Positions 22,641 through 35,623 of a stretch of 64,000 nucleotides of DNA are shown here, piece by piece. Numbering within the stretch: the first letter of the stretch is position 1; every line of letters begins with the position of its first letter. A model generated the notes under the pieces. That model worked only from the letters and a program-made list of their open reading frames with translations, was not told where the DNA came from and ran no database searches. Source of the DNA: Cyathus striatus (taxonomy: Eukaryota; Basidiomycota; Agaricomycetes; Agaricales; Nidulariaceae); contig JAOVFP010000002.1 of the NCBI GenBank assembly GCA_025738555.1, positions 1,736,001 through 1,800,000 on the forward strand. Direction: 5' to 3'. The translations under genes and the position numbers were made by a program.

Positions 22641-25628
22641 TAATGTTCTGATTGTGAGACATATATTTATTAGCCTGATATTCATTAATTTACTGATGTA
22701 AGTTCAACTCTCACTATTGTTACTACATTGAAGAACTTCACTGTGTTGCTCTTTTGTACACCACCCTATGCATACTCATAAGTACTCATTACTTTATGTT
22801 TCCTATTATTATTGTAATACTAGTATGTGTACTCATAAGTACTCATTACCTTATGTTCTCTATTATTACTGTAATGCTTCCTATTATTCCCACTACCTTT
22901 TAAGGTAGTTGGGTTATAGGGTCATTTGGATTCCCCTATAAGGCAATTTGTGGACCACAGTTGGGATCTCACTTTCTGGCAATATGATTGGCTGGTTGAC
23001 AGATCATTTGTGACATCCCATGACAAAGAGCTGACAAAGCACCTGTAAGTATTGATTTCCTCAAGATTTTCTCTCATTTTTTCCCTTTTACACTCATTGG
23101 CACACCCCATTAGTATCATCTCACCCCTCTGATCATTGTAATTCTGGTTGAGTCTTATATTATCCTGTAAGTTCCCCCCCTATACATTTTCTGTATTGAC
23201 TACACCCACACCTCTTCCTCCAGCACCACCCTGCTTATATTGACATCATGGATGTCTTCCAGCCCCCCTCCATCCTCTCTCTTCCCCTGCATCAAGATGA
23301 CAGCTATGGCTTTGAATCTATATCATAAAGCAATATGTCTTCCATCATTGTCCTTTGTGTCATAATAATGAACATTATCAACAACCACTGACATCTTCTC
23401 CAACCCACATTGTTTTTGCTGTCAACATCTCCAGCCTGCTGTAGATGAGCTTGCTGACTATTTTGAGCTTCTGGCAGAAGACTTTGACTCATGTGTGATC
23501 AACACCTGTAGGTGACTTGTGCACTTTCCTAGTGCTGATGTACAAATAGAAGAAATTGTGTCCATAATCGCTAACTGTTTTCCTTTGTGAGTGCTTGGGT
23601 TTGCTTTCAAAAGGATGTTAGTATGGCTTGTGCAGCATTGGGGAAGTTCATTGGGGGGAAGGAGGGTGTGGAATGTAGTGGAGTATTGGATAGGCATCTG
23701 AGAAGTCAAACCATATGTTATGTTCACTGTGATATGACCATTAGCTTTTTCCCAGGGCTGTGATGTTTGTGATTGCTGTATGATCCATTCTCACTCCTTC
23801 CTCCCCTAAGTTCCTTTCACTTGTTTCTTGCTCCTTTACTGTTTCCCACATCCCATCACTTTCATTTCCTTATAGTATCTTCTTTGCTCATTTATTCTTC
23901 TCCTCTCTATTTTGATTATTCATGAAGCTAAAGTGTAACTCTAGTATAATCACACTCAAATACCTTATGGGCTGCACATGCCTTTACAGCACAGGTATAC
24001 TTGCATTCTTTGTGATGGAAGCAGATCACTGGGGTTGATGTTAGAGTGTGGGAGAGTAAGAAGTGTGAAGGTATGTTTCATTTCCCTACATTCTCAATCA
24101 TTTTTTCCATTGCCATCTACCTTGTGCTCCTCCATTTCTCTTTCTCACCTTTGGTTGCCCTTTGTTTGTTTCGTCTTTGTTTTTTTTCACTATTTTTCTT
24201 TCCCATTGTTATTTTATTTTTGTAAACCATTTAAACTCACAACAAACTCCCCTATCAAGCCTGATTTCTTTATCAAAGCCTCATGCACATTTCCAATGGT
24301 TTTTTTCCTCTTTAGTCAGGTCACTAGAAGAAGACTGTAAAAGTCATTTGGAAGCTCATAAATTTTGCATGGTTGCAATGCTTATATCATTCTTAACTAG
24401 TACAGAAATAGAGCGATAATTCAGACCAGATCATGAGATTTGATTCTGAAAGCCACACAATGTGTCTATCTCATCACAAGGTGCTCCAACAGTCTGTGCA
24501 GGCTCATACACTTTTTCTCCTCTATCAATTCCATTATATGCATAACCTCCTTGTACCTCTGGTATATATTGCTGTGATTATTAATTTAATATATTATTAA
24601 GTGTTCTCTTGTAATACATTCTCCTCAATAATCTATGCCCTTATAAATTAAATTATCAAATTGTTGAGGTAGTGGGCTGTGCCACTTGCTGGCCTTATGT
24701 CTTTATAGTACAAACTTATTCCCACTACCTTTTAAGGTAGTTGGGTTATAGCTGTGGATCATAGTTAGGATCTCACTTTCTGGAAATATGATTGACTGAC
24801 ACCTTTTAACACTATGCAATTGACTGGCTGACAGATGCCTTGTGATGTTGTGTGACAAAGCACTGACAAAGGTGCCTGTAAGTCTCTCATTTTTTACCCA
24901 CCACTACCACCACCACCACTTGCTCATTTACACTGACTGTCAGAGCACTACCTGCTCATCCTCCCCCTTTCATCTCCCACCACTGCACTGCCTTCTCCAT
25001 CCACTCCCCCCCTTGTGCTGTCTCCCACCATGGTACCCCTACTGATGTCAAACCACCCACCACTACCCTCTCCTCCTTTTTACACCTGCTGTCAGAGCAC
25101 CACCTGCTTGTCCTCTCCCACCATCTCTCACCACTGCACTGCCATCTCCAACCACATTGTCTCCCACTTCATTCTATCATGTCATCTCCTATGATGGAAC
25201 CACCTCAATCACCAACAGTAAGACAACATCATAACATGTGTACTATACATAGAGGGAGAACAATGGACATGTTACATGAGGACAACCACATGCCTTTACC
25301 ACCTTTACAGTAAGCTACAACATGCACTTTGCATGCCCTTGTCAACAGTTAATTAGCATGTGGGCATTATTAGTCTAAAGCTGGATAGTCTGTATAACCT
25401 TTCATGCTCAGTGAGTCACCTGGAGAGCTAAATGTACTTCTATTGTACTTGTTCAAAGGTTCATCTTCAGCAAACTGACATGGAAGGTCAGGCTGAGATG
25501 AGATAAGTATTAATTGTCAAGCAGTTACAAACAACAATGGATAATGGGACCCACTTACATTTGCAATGTAATGTCTTCCAAATGCGATCAAATCTCCAGT
25601 CTTCTCAGCATGTTGGATAACTCTCAAC
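22641..25628. repeat. Intergenic DNA with a 1.8-kb-spaced direct repeat
   Basis: A segment at 22885-23050 recurs at 24716-24880 in the same orientation. Both begin with the hairpin ACTACCTTTTAAGGTAGT and share GATCTCACTTTCTGG and CTGACAAAG. A shorter duplication of about 60 bp occurs at 22775-22893. Between them are pyrimidine-rich stretches and short ORFs without domains. No gene is supported. Confidence 0.55.
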
Positions 25629-28600
25629 AGTGATGGAGCTATCACCGATTATGTTGAATTAAAAGTACGACTTGGAAGACACGTAGAGATCATTCAATTT
25701 GCTGTCTCTAATCTTGGAAAAGCCTCCATGTTTATTGGTCATGATTGGCTTAAAATTCATAATCCGGAAATAGATTGGAAGGAAAATACAATCAAATTCA
25801 CACGTTGTCCGATAGAATGTACTCCACTGATTAATACAATGAATCCAGAGGAAGAAGAATCAGATCTAGATGAACAAATTAATCTAGAAACGGATGATCG
25901 AATTATTGCAGTAAACTTGTTCGAACAAATCGAAATAAGAGCATTCCAAACAACTGCTTCTAAGATAGCTGAAGCTCAAAATCAGCAAAAACCGAAGAAG
26001 CACTGGAAGGAAACAATTCCAATATATTATCACGAGTTCGAAAAAGTATTCGCGAAAGAATCGTTTGATAAACTTCCACCATGACGACCATGGGATCATG
26101 CTATTGAACTCTTACCTGGATCTACATCATTCGATTGTAAAATTTATCAATTAAATTTGGATGAACAGAAACAACTCGATGAATTCCTAGATGAAAACCT
26201 TAATTCCGGACGTATCTGACCTTCGAAATCACCTTGGGCATCCCCATTCTTCTTTATTAAAAAGAAAGACGGCTCACTTCGACCAATCCAAGATTATCGA
26301 AAGTTAAATGAAATGACGGTTAAAAATAGATACCCTTTACCGTTAATTCAAGAATTAGTAGATAAATTAAAAAAGGCACAATACTTTACGAAATTGGATA
26401 TTCGATGGGGATACAACAATGTCCGAATCAAAGAAGGAGACAAACAATATGCAGCATTTCGAACTAATCGAGGATTATTTGAACCCTTAGTTATGTTCTT
26501 CAGCCTTACCGATTCTCCGGCTACCTTTCAAACCATGATGAATGATATTTTCAGAATGGAAATTAATGAAGGAACGGTAATTGTCTATATGGACAATATC
26601 CTTATCTTTACAGAAACCTTGGAGGAACATCAAAAAATGGTAAAACATGTTCTTAGAAAATTAGAAGAACATGAATTATATCTTAAACCGGAAAAGTGTT
26701 TCTTCAAAAAGGCTGAAGTTGAATATCTCGGACTTATCATTTCGTAAAATTCTTTACGAATGGATTCTGAAAAAGTCAAAGCAATAGTTGACTGGCCAGT
26801 TCCAATAAATAAGAGAGAACTTCAACAATTCCTAGGATTTATTAATTTTTACCAATGATTTATTGAAGGATTTGCAAAAATCGCTAAACCACTTCATGAA
26901 CTCACAGGAAAAAATGAATGGAAATGGGAATTATGACAAGCCCTTGCATTCTCTCAACTTAAAGATCAAATCATATCAGCACCAATATTAGCCATGCCGA
27001 ACGATGATGGAAAATATAGAGTAGAAGCTGATTCATCAGACTTTGCAAATGGAGCTATCTTATCTCAGGAACAATCTGATGGAAAATGGAAACCAATCAC
27101 CTTCTTATCCCATGCATTAAGTCCAACAGAGCGAAATTATGAGATTTATGATAAGGAAATGCTTGCTATAATGAGAGCATTAGATACTTGGCGACAATAT
27201 CTTTTAGGAGCTAAGCAAATCTTTGAAATATGGACTGATCATAAGAACCTCCAATATTTTAGGAAGCCGCAGAAATTAAACCAACGTCAGGCAAGATGGA
27301 ATATGGAATTACAAGAATTTCATTACACATTACATCATAAACCAGGCAATCAAATGACCAAAGCGGACCTATTATCACAAAGAGCAGGACACAATCAGGG
27401 AGATCAAGACAATGAAAATCTTATATTACTTAAACCGGAACATTTTAGACAGACTTATGAAGTTCATGGAGAAGATGAAGAAATCATGGAACAAATTCAT
27501 AAATCTAGAAAAAATCGAGACAAAGAAGTAATTAAGATGCTTAATCTTAAATCTAAAGATTGGATTGAATCACAGGAAGGTATTATCACATAGAAGGATC
27601 ATGTTTACGTACCCAAAAATGCCAAACTAAGGGAACATATAATTAAACTCTGTCATGATTCAGAAATATCCGGACATCAAGGAGAATACAAAACAATGGA
27701 TCTTATCACAAGAGATTATTGGTGGCCTAGACTCATGGCGGATATAAAGAAATACGTATCTGGATGTGAAGCATGCCAAAGAACAAATATTCATAGATCC
27801 GCTCCAGTCGGAAAACTTATTCTGAATAGTATACCCGAACACCCCTGGCATACTGTATCCATAGACTTTGTGGGACCACTTCCATTATCTGAAGGTTATG
27901 ATTTTCTTATGGTAGTCGTTGATCGATTCACGAAAATGGCAGCATTTGTACCATGTAACAAAGAAATCAATAGTGCAGGAGTTGCAGAAAAATATCTTCA
28001 AAACATATTTAAACATTATGGAGTCCCAAAAAGAGTTATTAGTGATCGAGGATCTCAATTCGCTTCATTTTTCACTAAGGAATTGACAAAACAACTTGGA
28101 GTTCACATGAATCTATCAACGGCTTACTGACCTCAAACAAATGGACAAACAGAAAGGGTAAATCAAGAAATAGAACAATACATGCAAATTTACGTAAATT
28201 ACGATCAAGATGATTGGGCACGAAAAATGGATGTTTGTCAATTTAATTATAACAATACAGTTCATAGGACAACCGGATACACTCCATTTTATTTAATGTA
28301 TGGATATCATCCTTATACAGGTATTAAACCATCTGGAAAAACGAGAGCCATAGGAGTTGAAGAATTTGTCAAAACAATGGAAAAGGCAAGAGAAAATGCA
28401 AAGGCAGCCTTATCCTTGGCAAATGAAACAATGGGACACTATTATGATAAACATTGAAAAGAAGCACCCGAATATCAAATTGGCGATAAGGTTTACCTAG
28501 AAGGAATTAACATTAAATCCGATCGACCAGTATCAAAGTTGGATGACAAATGTTATGGACCCTTTAAAATTATAGAAAAAGTTGCCCCATCGGTCTATAA

Positions 28601-28916
28601 ACTTGAATTACCAAAATCATGGAATAGAAAGAATCTGACTTTTAACATGGAATTATTATCTAAATTCATACCGGCTAAATATCCATCACAACAAAAACCT
28701 AAACCTCCACCAACTATTTTGGTTGACAATCAAGAACAATATGAAGTAGAGGCTATTTTAGCATGGAAAAAGAACCGAAAACGTGTTTTATATAAAATTA
28801 AATGGAAGGGTTACTCAATGGAAGACTGTACTTGGGAACCGATCAACACACTCACAGGAGCCAAGAGTTTACTCAATAAATTTCATCGGGAACATCCGGA
28901 AGCTCTAAATATATAA
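25629..28916 (+). pseudogene. pol: Ty3/gypsy chromovirus pol, 5'-truncated, with in-frame stops
   Basis: One frame runs from the protease region through reverse transcriptase, RNase H (DGKYRVEADSSD), integrase (HDSEISGH with CEACQ, then DFVGPLP and SDRGSQF) to a C-terminal chromodomain (YKIKWKGYSMEDCTWEP). Gag, the protease N-terminus and the 5' LTR are missing. Stops interrupt the frame at 26082, 26217, 26745, 26856, 26934, 27591, 28128 and 28455: six TGA, one TAA, one TAG and no frameshift. The reverse transcriptase box reads YMDN where active enzymes have YxDD. Most stops fit CGA to TGA, i.e. deamination of methylated CpG. Chromodomains of this group usually target integration to silent chromatin. 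Confidence 0.95.
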
Positions 28917-29120
28917 ATATATGATGTTCTTTACCGAATTCATTATTCCAACCTACTATCATGTTTTCAGATGAAGTAATTCTCATTCTTTACTGCCTTG
29001 TCATCCTCTCCTCCTGCCTTGCCGTCTTCCTTATCAGCAAATACCTCCCAATCCTCCTTCTTTTTATCTGCAACTATTACTACCCCCGATGATCATGAAA
29101 ATGTTGTGAGGACACGACCT

Positions 29121-29135
29121 TTAAAGGGGGGGTAA
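29121..29135 (+). promoter_or_regulatory. Polypurine tract before the gypsy 3' LTR
   Basis: AAAGGGGGGG is directly followed by TAA and the LTR start TGTTAG, the expected position of the plus-strand primer. Confidence 0.75.
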
Positions 29136-31123
29136 TGTTAGAATTTCACATCTTATCTTATCTAATCTGTATAACTTATCTTATCACAGTCACCTGACAT
29201 ATATCACATGACATACAATGCGGACACCATGCATATCAACATGCATTATTCATCAAGACTACAGGCACAGTCCACAGTTCGGCCATGCTTGTTACATACG
29301 TAGTACATGAGTTTGCACAGTAGAAGCAAGGGGTACCCACCGGCTAATTCCGAGACACGACATAGGGGGGGAGGGTAGGTTAGGGGGTACCTTAAACATG
29401 AAACAATGTCGAGTTTTGATTGAGTTACATGTGGATCATTTGAACCGTATATGGCTGATATTTCCATTATTCCTGAGTTGTATTTGCCAGCTGAGACCCA
29501 AACTGGATTCAGAATGAGAAGACAATGGGTTTGCAATGGTTTGAATCTCAATTGTAAGTAATTTTCAGTCGCAATTCCGTCACCTTTACGTAGGTGCTTG
29601 CTTTATGTGAACCTGGAAATATGGAGATTAGCCAGCAAAGGGATACTAATATGAGAACATGCAAGTACTGTCCAGCCATTGACACCAAAGAGCTCACTGC
29701 ACCCACCTGAGCTATTAAAGCATATGGGAGCACATTTTCTTCATGATATTCGACTTCGTGATGTTAAAAGTGCTTGTGGACTGTGCTTGAGCCCAACTAG
29801 GTGTACTATATTCCTTGTTACGAGAAGAAAGAAGACTATGACATCAATGGATAGATTACAGTGCCCAAATCTGCGCAAGTTTCAGTTAAAGCAAGCAGCT
29901 ACATTCACAGATCGCTCACCTTGCACCAATCATCCAATTCAATGCGAGTTCTGTCCCGAAAACTCACCTGCTATATGGAAATACAATTTACGGTCACATA
30001 TTTTGGCCGATAATCCCACTGCATCCATCCAACAGCAAGAGAAATGTTTCAAAGTTACTGAATGAGAGGAAACTTTGATGAAAGCAATATTCCTTATGAA
30101 ACCACAGATGACTAGAAAAAAGAAACTCAATTCAGTAAACTGAAGATTTCCGAAGGGCATAGTACAAAGATCATAATGTTGTCAGTTTTATTGCTTTGTA
30201 TATCAATATGTGCACAAAAAATTACTACCAATATTTAGAGATGACGAAGAAGTTGAAGGGGATATGGAAGAATCAGAGGAAGAGGCAGAAGAGGCAGATT
30301 TAAGCGACCATTCGGATGACGAGCTAAATATCAGAGACCCTGAGAATGAACAGGCCAGTGTACATGCACAGATTGAAATCGAAAATCCTAATGGAGTAGA
30401 TGGAGGTATGATAACATCTATTCATGACCTCCGCACAGTGCAAATTGACGATCTTGATTCTTGATTCACATTAGAAATGAAGAAGACTAGAGCATCTCAT
30501 TGCTGCAAGTTCCAGCATATAGACAAAGATGACGAGATAATCTGTGCTGATGCTGACTGTGAGGAAAATATCTCACCAGACGAGCTTTTACACTGTAACT
30601 CACCTGGATGCAATTTGGTTGTAAGTTATCCCATATTTATACTAGTGCTCTCATTGTATAACTTATTCATACACATTTAGTATCATCTTACCTGTCAAGG
30701 GCTAGTTGAATTTCCAAAGAACAATTGGTTCTGTGATGATGAGTGCAGGGAGAAAGCTGGATATCGCGTGGGCATAGGTAGAAAGCGATGCAAGCTGGCA
30801 TAGGGTTACATAATAATTACTATAATAGGAAGGTGGGGGGAGGGTGGGAGGGTCATGGTACATCTTATACATGAAATATAACGTCGTGTTCATAATTTGG
30901 ATTGTCGACACCCCTTGAGTAGAAGCACAGTAAACATGTGTTATAGTGTAGGTTAGATTACATGCAGTTTCCTCATGGATTTTCATTATAAATACAGTCA
31001 TTTTAGTTAGATATTCCTTATTCTTGTGCTAGTTTATTCCAGACTTGCAATAAGATTCACTTCGCTTCTATCTTTTCAAGTGTTTGAGTTCAACTTCAAG
31101 TTCTTGCTCATCTGTCACTAACA
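29136..31123 (+). mobile_element. Gypsy 3' LTR split by an insertion
   Basis: The LTR begins TGTTAGAATTTC at 29136 and its matching end CTGTCACTAACA lies at 31112-31123, so the outer hexamers TGTTAG and CTAACA are inverted repeats. Gypsy LTRs are rarely 2 kb. The middle (about 29270-31010) holds a foreign gene fragment, implying an insertion of about 1.7 kb. The exact insertion ends are not resolved. Confidence 0.6.
29403..30801 (+). pseudogene. Zinc-finger protein gene fragment (mobile-element passenger)
   Basis: This is part of a gene family I associate with repeat-rich agaricomycete genomes, function unknown. After a first exon with an early TGA there is HPPELLKHMGAHFLHD, then CGLC and C, then CTNHPIQCEFC and YNLRSH, resembling a Cys/His zinc-binding module (29679-30065). 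An acidic linker follows (30210-30460). Last comes a PHD-like Cys pattern (CADADCEEN, CNSPGC, then HLTC and WFCDDEC) split by an intron near 30618-30678, with a basic GIGRKRCK tail. Several frame changes and stops show that it is broken. It sits inside the gypsy LTR. Assignment rests on motif pattern only. Confidence 0.5.
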
Positions 31124-33555
31124 CATTGCTACTTCATTTAATTACATTATTTACTTCACTATTTTATTTTCACTTCATATGGTTACAGTCTGAGCTTCAT
31201 TGCTGCTTCATCTAATTACAGTAACTGCTTCACAATTTTTCTTTCACTTCATTTGGTTGCAGTCAGAGCTTCAATACTACTTCATTTAATTACAGTGATT
31301 GCTTCATGAGTTTGGTGACAGCTGATATATGACATATGTCACATATGTCACACAATATCAAATTAGTCATTTCATTTGGTTATATATATTACATGGTCAC
31401 AATACATCACACTGTCACAATATTTCACACCATTGCAGTACATCACATTGTTATACCATCTGTTATATCCATGTCCAGATATACCATGCCAATGTTACTG
31501 AAGGTTCCCATGTGACTGTCCAACATACCTGGTCCATTCCCGGAATGTACTCACTATGGGTTTATACTTCCCAATGTTCCTGCCTGGGAATGTACCTGGA
31601 AGCCATCAGGTTTTCTATCAGGTATCCCAGATACATAGTTTCTCTTATGACAGCCTCACCACGTCATTATACTATTACTCCTTTCTTCCATTCTCACTTG
31701 TATGTTTCATTATGGCCTTTGTAGTTTAGTTCTTTATTCTTCATTCTGAGTGTGTCATTTGTGCCCCTACTCCACTTTGCCCAGACTTCATCTCTTACTT
31801 ACTCCCTTGACTTGTTCTTAGTATTATGCTTCCACATTCATACCTATAGGTTCCTACTTAGTATATATAGTCTTCCAGATGTACTAGTAGTCCTTAGTAT
31901 TCATATCAACTCCATACACTTCTTTCTACTCTTAAGTTCCAAAACCTGCTCCAGGTTTTCCTTTGGGTTTCTCTCCTGCTGCCTAGTGTAGTGGTGAAGC
32001 CTATTCTCATACTCTGGAATGTTCTCTTTTATTGTGTATTGTCTTCCATGAAATACAAACCATTCCCTGTGGATATCCAGGCAGTGCAGCACATACACTG
32101 AAGCCACAGTTCATTCCTGCACTCCCACTCTATGTTCTGCACCCATACTCACTTCAGGTTTCCATTATAGTTCTCCCACGCCTTCTGGGTGTCTTCACAT
32201 CTGCTTCCTAGTAGGAAGGGAATCAGTACATAACGAGGCATGCTGACAGCCATTATTGATGAGATTACTGCAATTGCAGTAAAAGTGCTTAGACATCTGC
32301 AGGGGCAACTATGAAACAGCTTTATGGCTTGCAGTCCATTATTGCAGGGAATGCTTCATATCTGCTTCTACCACCTGCTGTCATTGCTTCATATTTACTT
32401 CACTATACTGCAGTATCTGCTTCAGGGTTGGGACATTTGCTTTATAGGTGAGCAGTAATTGCTTCAGGATTGTTTCAACCTGCTGCAGTAATTGCATTAT
32501 AATTGTTTCATGTATTTTCAGTGATTGGTTCAGATTTGCTTCCTCATTTTGTAGTGATTACTTCATTATTGCTTCATGATTGTTTCATTCTGTTGCAGTA
32601 TTTGCTTCATGTTTACTTCATTCTGTTGCAGAACTTGCTTCATATATTTTGATACATGCTTCAACATTGCTTCAACCCATTGCAGGATTTGTTTTATATT
32701 TGCTTCATTCCATTGTAGAAATTGCTTCATAATTGCTTCAACCCATTGCAGTATATGCTTCATATTTGCTTCACCCTATTGTAGGAATTGCTTCAACATT
32801 GCTTCAACCCATTGCAGTATTTGCTTCATATATTCCCTGTACATGCTTCATAATTGCTTTATCCTGTTGTAGTATTTGCTTCATGTTTGCTTCAACCTGT
32901 TGCAGTACTTGCTTCATAATTGCTTCATCCTGTTGTAGTATTTGCTTCATGTTTGCTTCAACCTCTTGCAGAACTTGCTTCATATATATCCTGTACATGC
33001 TTCAATACTGCTTCAACCCATTGCAGTATTTGCTTCAATATTGCTTCATCCCATTGCAGTATTTGCTTCATGTTTGCTTCAACCTCTTGCAGTATTTGCT
33101 TCATATTTGCTTCAACCTCTTGTAGAACTTGCTTCATATATATCCTGTACATGCTTCAAATTTGCTTCAACTCATTGCAGTATTTGCTTCATATTTGCTT
33201 CATCCTGTTGTAGTATTTGCTTCATGTTTGCACTCTGTTGTAGGAATTGCTTCAACATTGCTTCAACCCACTGCAGTATTTGCTTCATATTTGCTTCACC
33301 CTGTTGTAGGAATTGCTTCAACATTGCTTCAACCCACTGCAGTATTTGCTTCATATTTGCTTCACCCTGTTGTAGGAATTGCTTCAATATTGCTTCAACC
33401 CATTGCAGTATTTGCTTCATATATACTGTACATGCTTCAAAACTGCTTCATGTTTGCTTTATTCAGTTGTAGAATTTGCTTCATATATTTTTTGCATCTT
33501 CATGCTTACTTCAACTTGTTGTAGTACTTGCTTTATTTTTGCTTCATATTTGTTA
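31124..33555. repeat. 33-bp TGCTTCA satellite, left arm of a giant foldback
   Basis: Units of about 33 bp such as TTGCTTCAACCCATTGCAG plus TATTTGCTTCATA repeat dozens of times at 32240-33555, with degenerate copies at 31124-31320. The array is split by an inverted LTR copy at 31461-32235. Because 33 is a multiple of three, long frames stay open on both strands; they are not taken as genes. The inverted counterpart is at 37811-38745. Confidence 0.85.
31461..32235 (-). mobile_element. Solo LTR, inverted copy of 39832-40586
   Basis: It begins TGTTATATCCATG and ends GGGAATCAGTACATAACG, the reverse complement layout of the LTR at 39832-40586, with recognisable similarity throughout. The flanking pentamers do not match and the last base has changed. 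It interrupts the satellite. Confidence 0.7.
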
Positions 33556-34293
33556 CATATCACAAAGGTGTGACAGGTGTGAAACATGAGAAAATGTGAC
33601 AAATGAGACATGTAAGAAAGATGTGACAGGTGTGACACTTGAGAAGAGCATGACATGTATGTGATATATAGGAAAGGTGTGACATGTGTGACATGTGTGA
33701 CATATAATACAGGCGTGACAGGTGTGACATATAATAAAGGTGTGATGTGACAGGTGTGACATATGGAAATAGCGTGACATGTGTGACTGATAATAAAGGT
33801 GTGACATGTGTGACACATGAGAAGAGCGTGACAGGTGTGACAGATAATAAAGGTGTGACAATTGTGGTTGTTATGCCCACTCTGATAGCAGTTATGTCTA
33901 CCAATTCTTAATGATTACCTATGATTGCCAGTGGATACTAATATACTCTTGAAACACTCAATGATCACATAAGATTACCATTGCATTTAGTAATAGGTGA
34001 ATATGCCCTTGAAACACTTAATGATCACCTATGATCACCTGAATAATCATTAGTATGAATAATAAGCAAATCCTCTATTGAAATACTCAATGATCACTTA
34101 TGATCACCATTAGATCTGGTAACAATAGATGAATATTCCTTTGAAACACTTAATGATCACTTATGATCATCTGAACAATTATCAGTACAAATCATCAGCT
34201 AATATCTTATTGAAACATTCATTGATCACTTATGATCACCATTAGATCTAGTATTAATAGGTGAATAAGTCTTTAAAAATGTATAATAATCAA
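33556..34293. repeat. TGACA minisatellite and TGATCA repeats, left arm
   Basis: From 33556 to 33865 short units of GGTGTGACA type repeat with ATAATAAAG spacers. From 33900 to 34293 a unit of about 118 bp containing AATGATCACTTATGATCAC repeats about four times. The same two arrays recur inverted and in mirror order at 37141-37810. Confidence 0.8.
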
Positions 34294-35623
34294 TAGGGCT
34301 GCCAACTGTAACTGTGTAAAACAGTTATGGTATGGTTACAGACATCACAGGTACCATACCATCTGAGACCTGGAGAGAACTCAGCACAGGACAGGTTCGG
34401 TGCAGTTAACACCCATCAGTACCCATACCGTGGTACCATTACACAGCCGTCAACACGGCTTACATTTACTATTGTTTATACTCCATAATTTAAGTAAATA
34501 CCATATAACAAATCAACAAACCTTCGGCTGTCGATACCTGTTATCTCCAGATACACACTATCACTCATCAGATCTAGCTGTGCACATACCAATGCATTGT
34601 TCATGTTTGCTCTTCCCCTTTTCTCACCCTCTCCTGCTGGTTCCCTCCAACACCAACATTTCCACATCACCCCAAACACTGCAATTACACATGAGGAACT
34701 CAAGATCGTCGGTATTGTGCGCTACCAAGAGCCACTGGATACTGTGATTTGCCTTACCAACAGCTGTGTTATCACCCAAGCCTCTCTCAAGTTTTCGTTC
34801 TTCAAAATTTTCTCTCAATTCTTTTCCACTCTCTTTGTTTCATACCATACCATTTACTCTACCCAAATATTCGATCTTAATCTCTGTTTCACCAACCATT
34901 CCTTGTTAAGTAATGTCTTTATTCTAAATTTCTATATAACCCATGTACACACTCCCCCACAACTCAGTGAATTTCCCCTGCCCTCTGTGAAGTTCTGAGC
35001 TATTGTTTGAGCCTTCTTGTTGATCCCCTCATGCTCCTCTCATGCTCTACCATTCCATTCTCGAAGATTTGTCAAGTTTTTGTGTTTTAAACACCACTCC
35101 GAAGTTTTATCCATGTTATGTTCTCAACTTCACATTACAGCTGCTAATCACCTCTTCAATCACCTTAGGACCCCTCAGTCAAATGGACATTCAACAACTC
35201 GCAATATATTTCTTTTTTTAGGGCCTAACACAAATTTTACCCTTACACCAAGAGCTGCTTCATTATGTCTACTTCTCATCTGTCTATTGCCCAGCACTCC
35301 AGTGCAAATGATACTGCAGTGCCGGCCATGAAAATCTGAATCCTGGTACATAATTTATTTCCTATTTCTCACTAGTTTGAAAGTTTACTGACATGTATGC
35401 TTAATCTAGATTACACTGGTCATCGTTTAACACTGTCTATATGGCTAAAATTTATTGATTTTAACCATGAAACCGTTTACAGCCATGTTTTAACCCGTCC
35501 CATACTGTTGACACTTCTAAAAATCACTACATGGGATGGTTATGGCTGAAACCCATACTGTCAACGGTTTTGTAAAGACAGGCCGTAACCTGTCATGGCA
35601 CGGTTGGCAGCCCTAATAATCAA
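34286..35623. mobile_element. hAT-like element, 1.3 kb
   Basis: Inverted ends TAGGGCTGCCAAC and GTTGGCAGCCCTA bound 34294-35615. The 8-bp direct repeat ATAATCAA flanks it at 34286-34293 and 35616-35623. Both features are typical of hAT elements. Subterminal repeats of GTATGG/CCATAC type are visible. ORFs up to about 130 codons show no transposase domain, so it is non-autonomous or decayed. It lies near the centre of the giant foldback. Confidence 0.85.

Noticed and set aside
33172..33420. Minus-strand coiled-coil protein
   Set aside because: The frame is open only because the satellite unit is 33 bp; no gene structure is visible.
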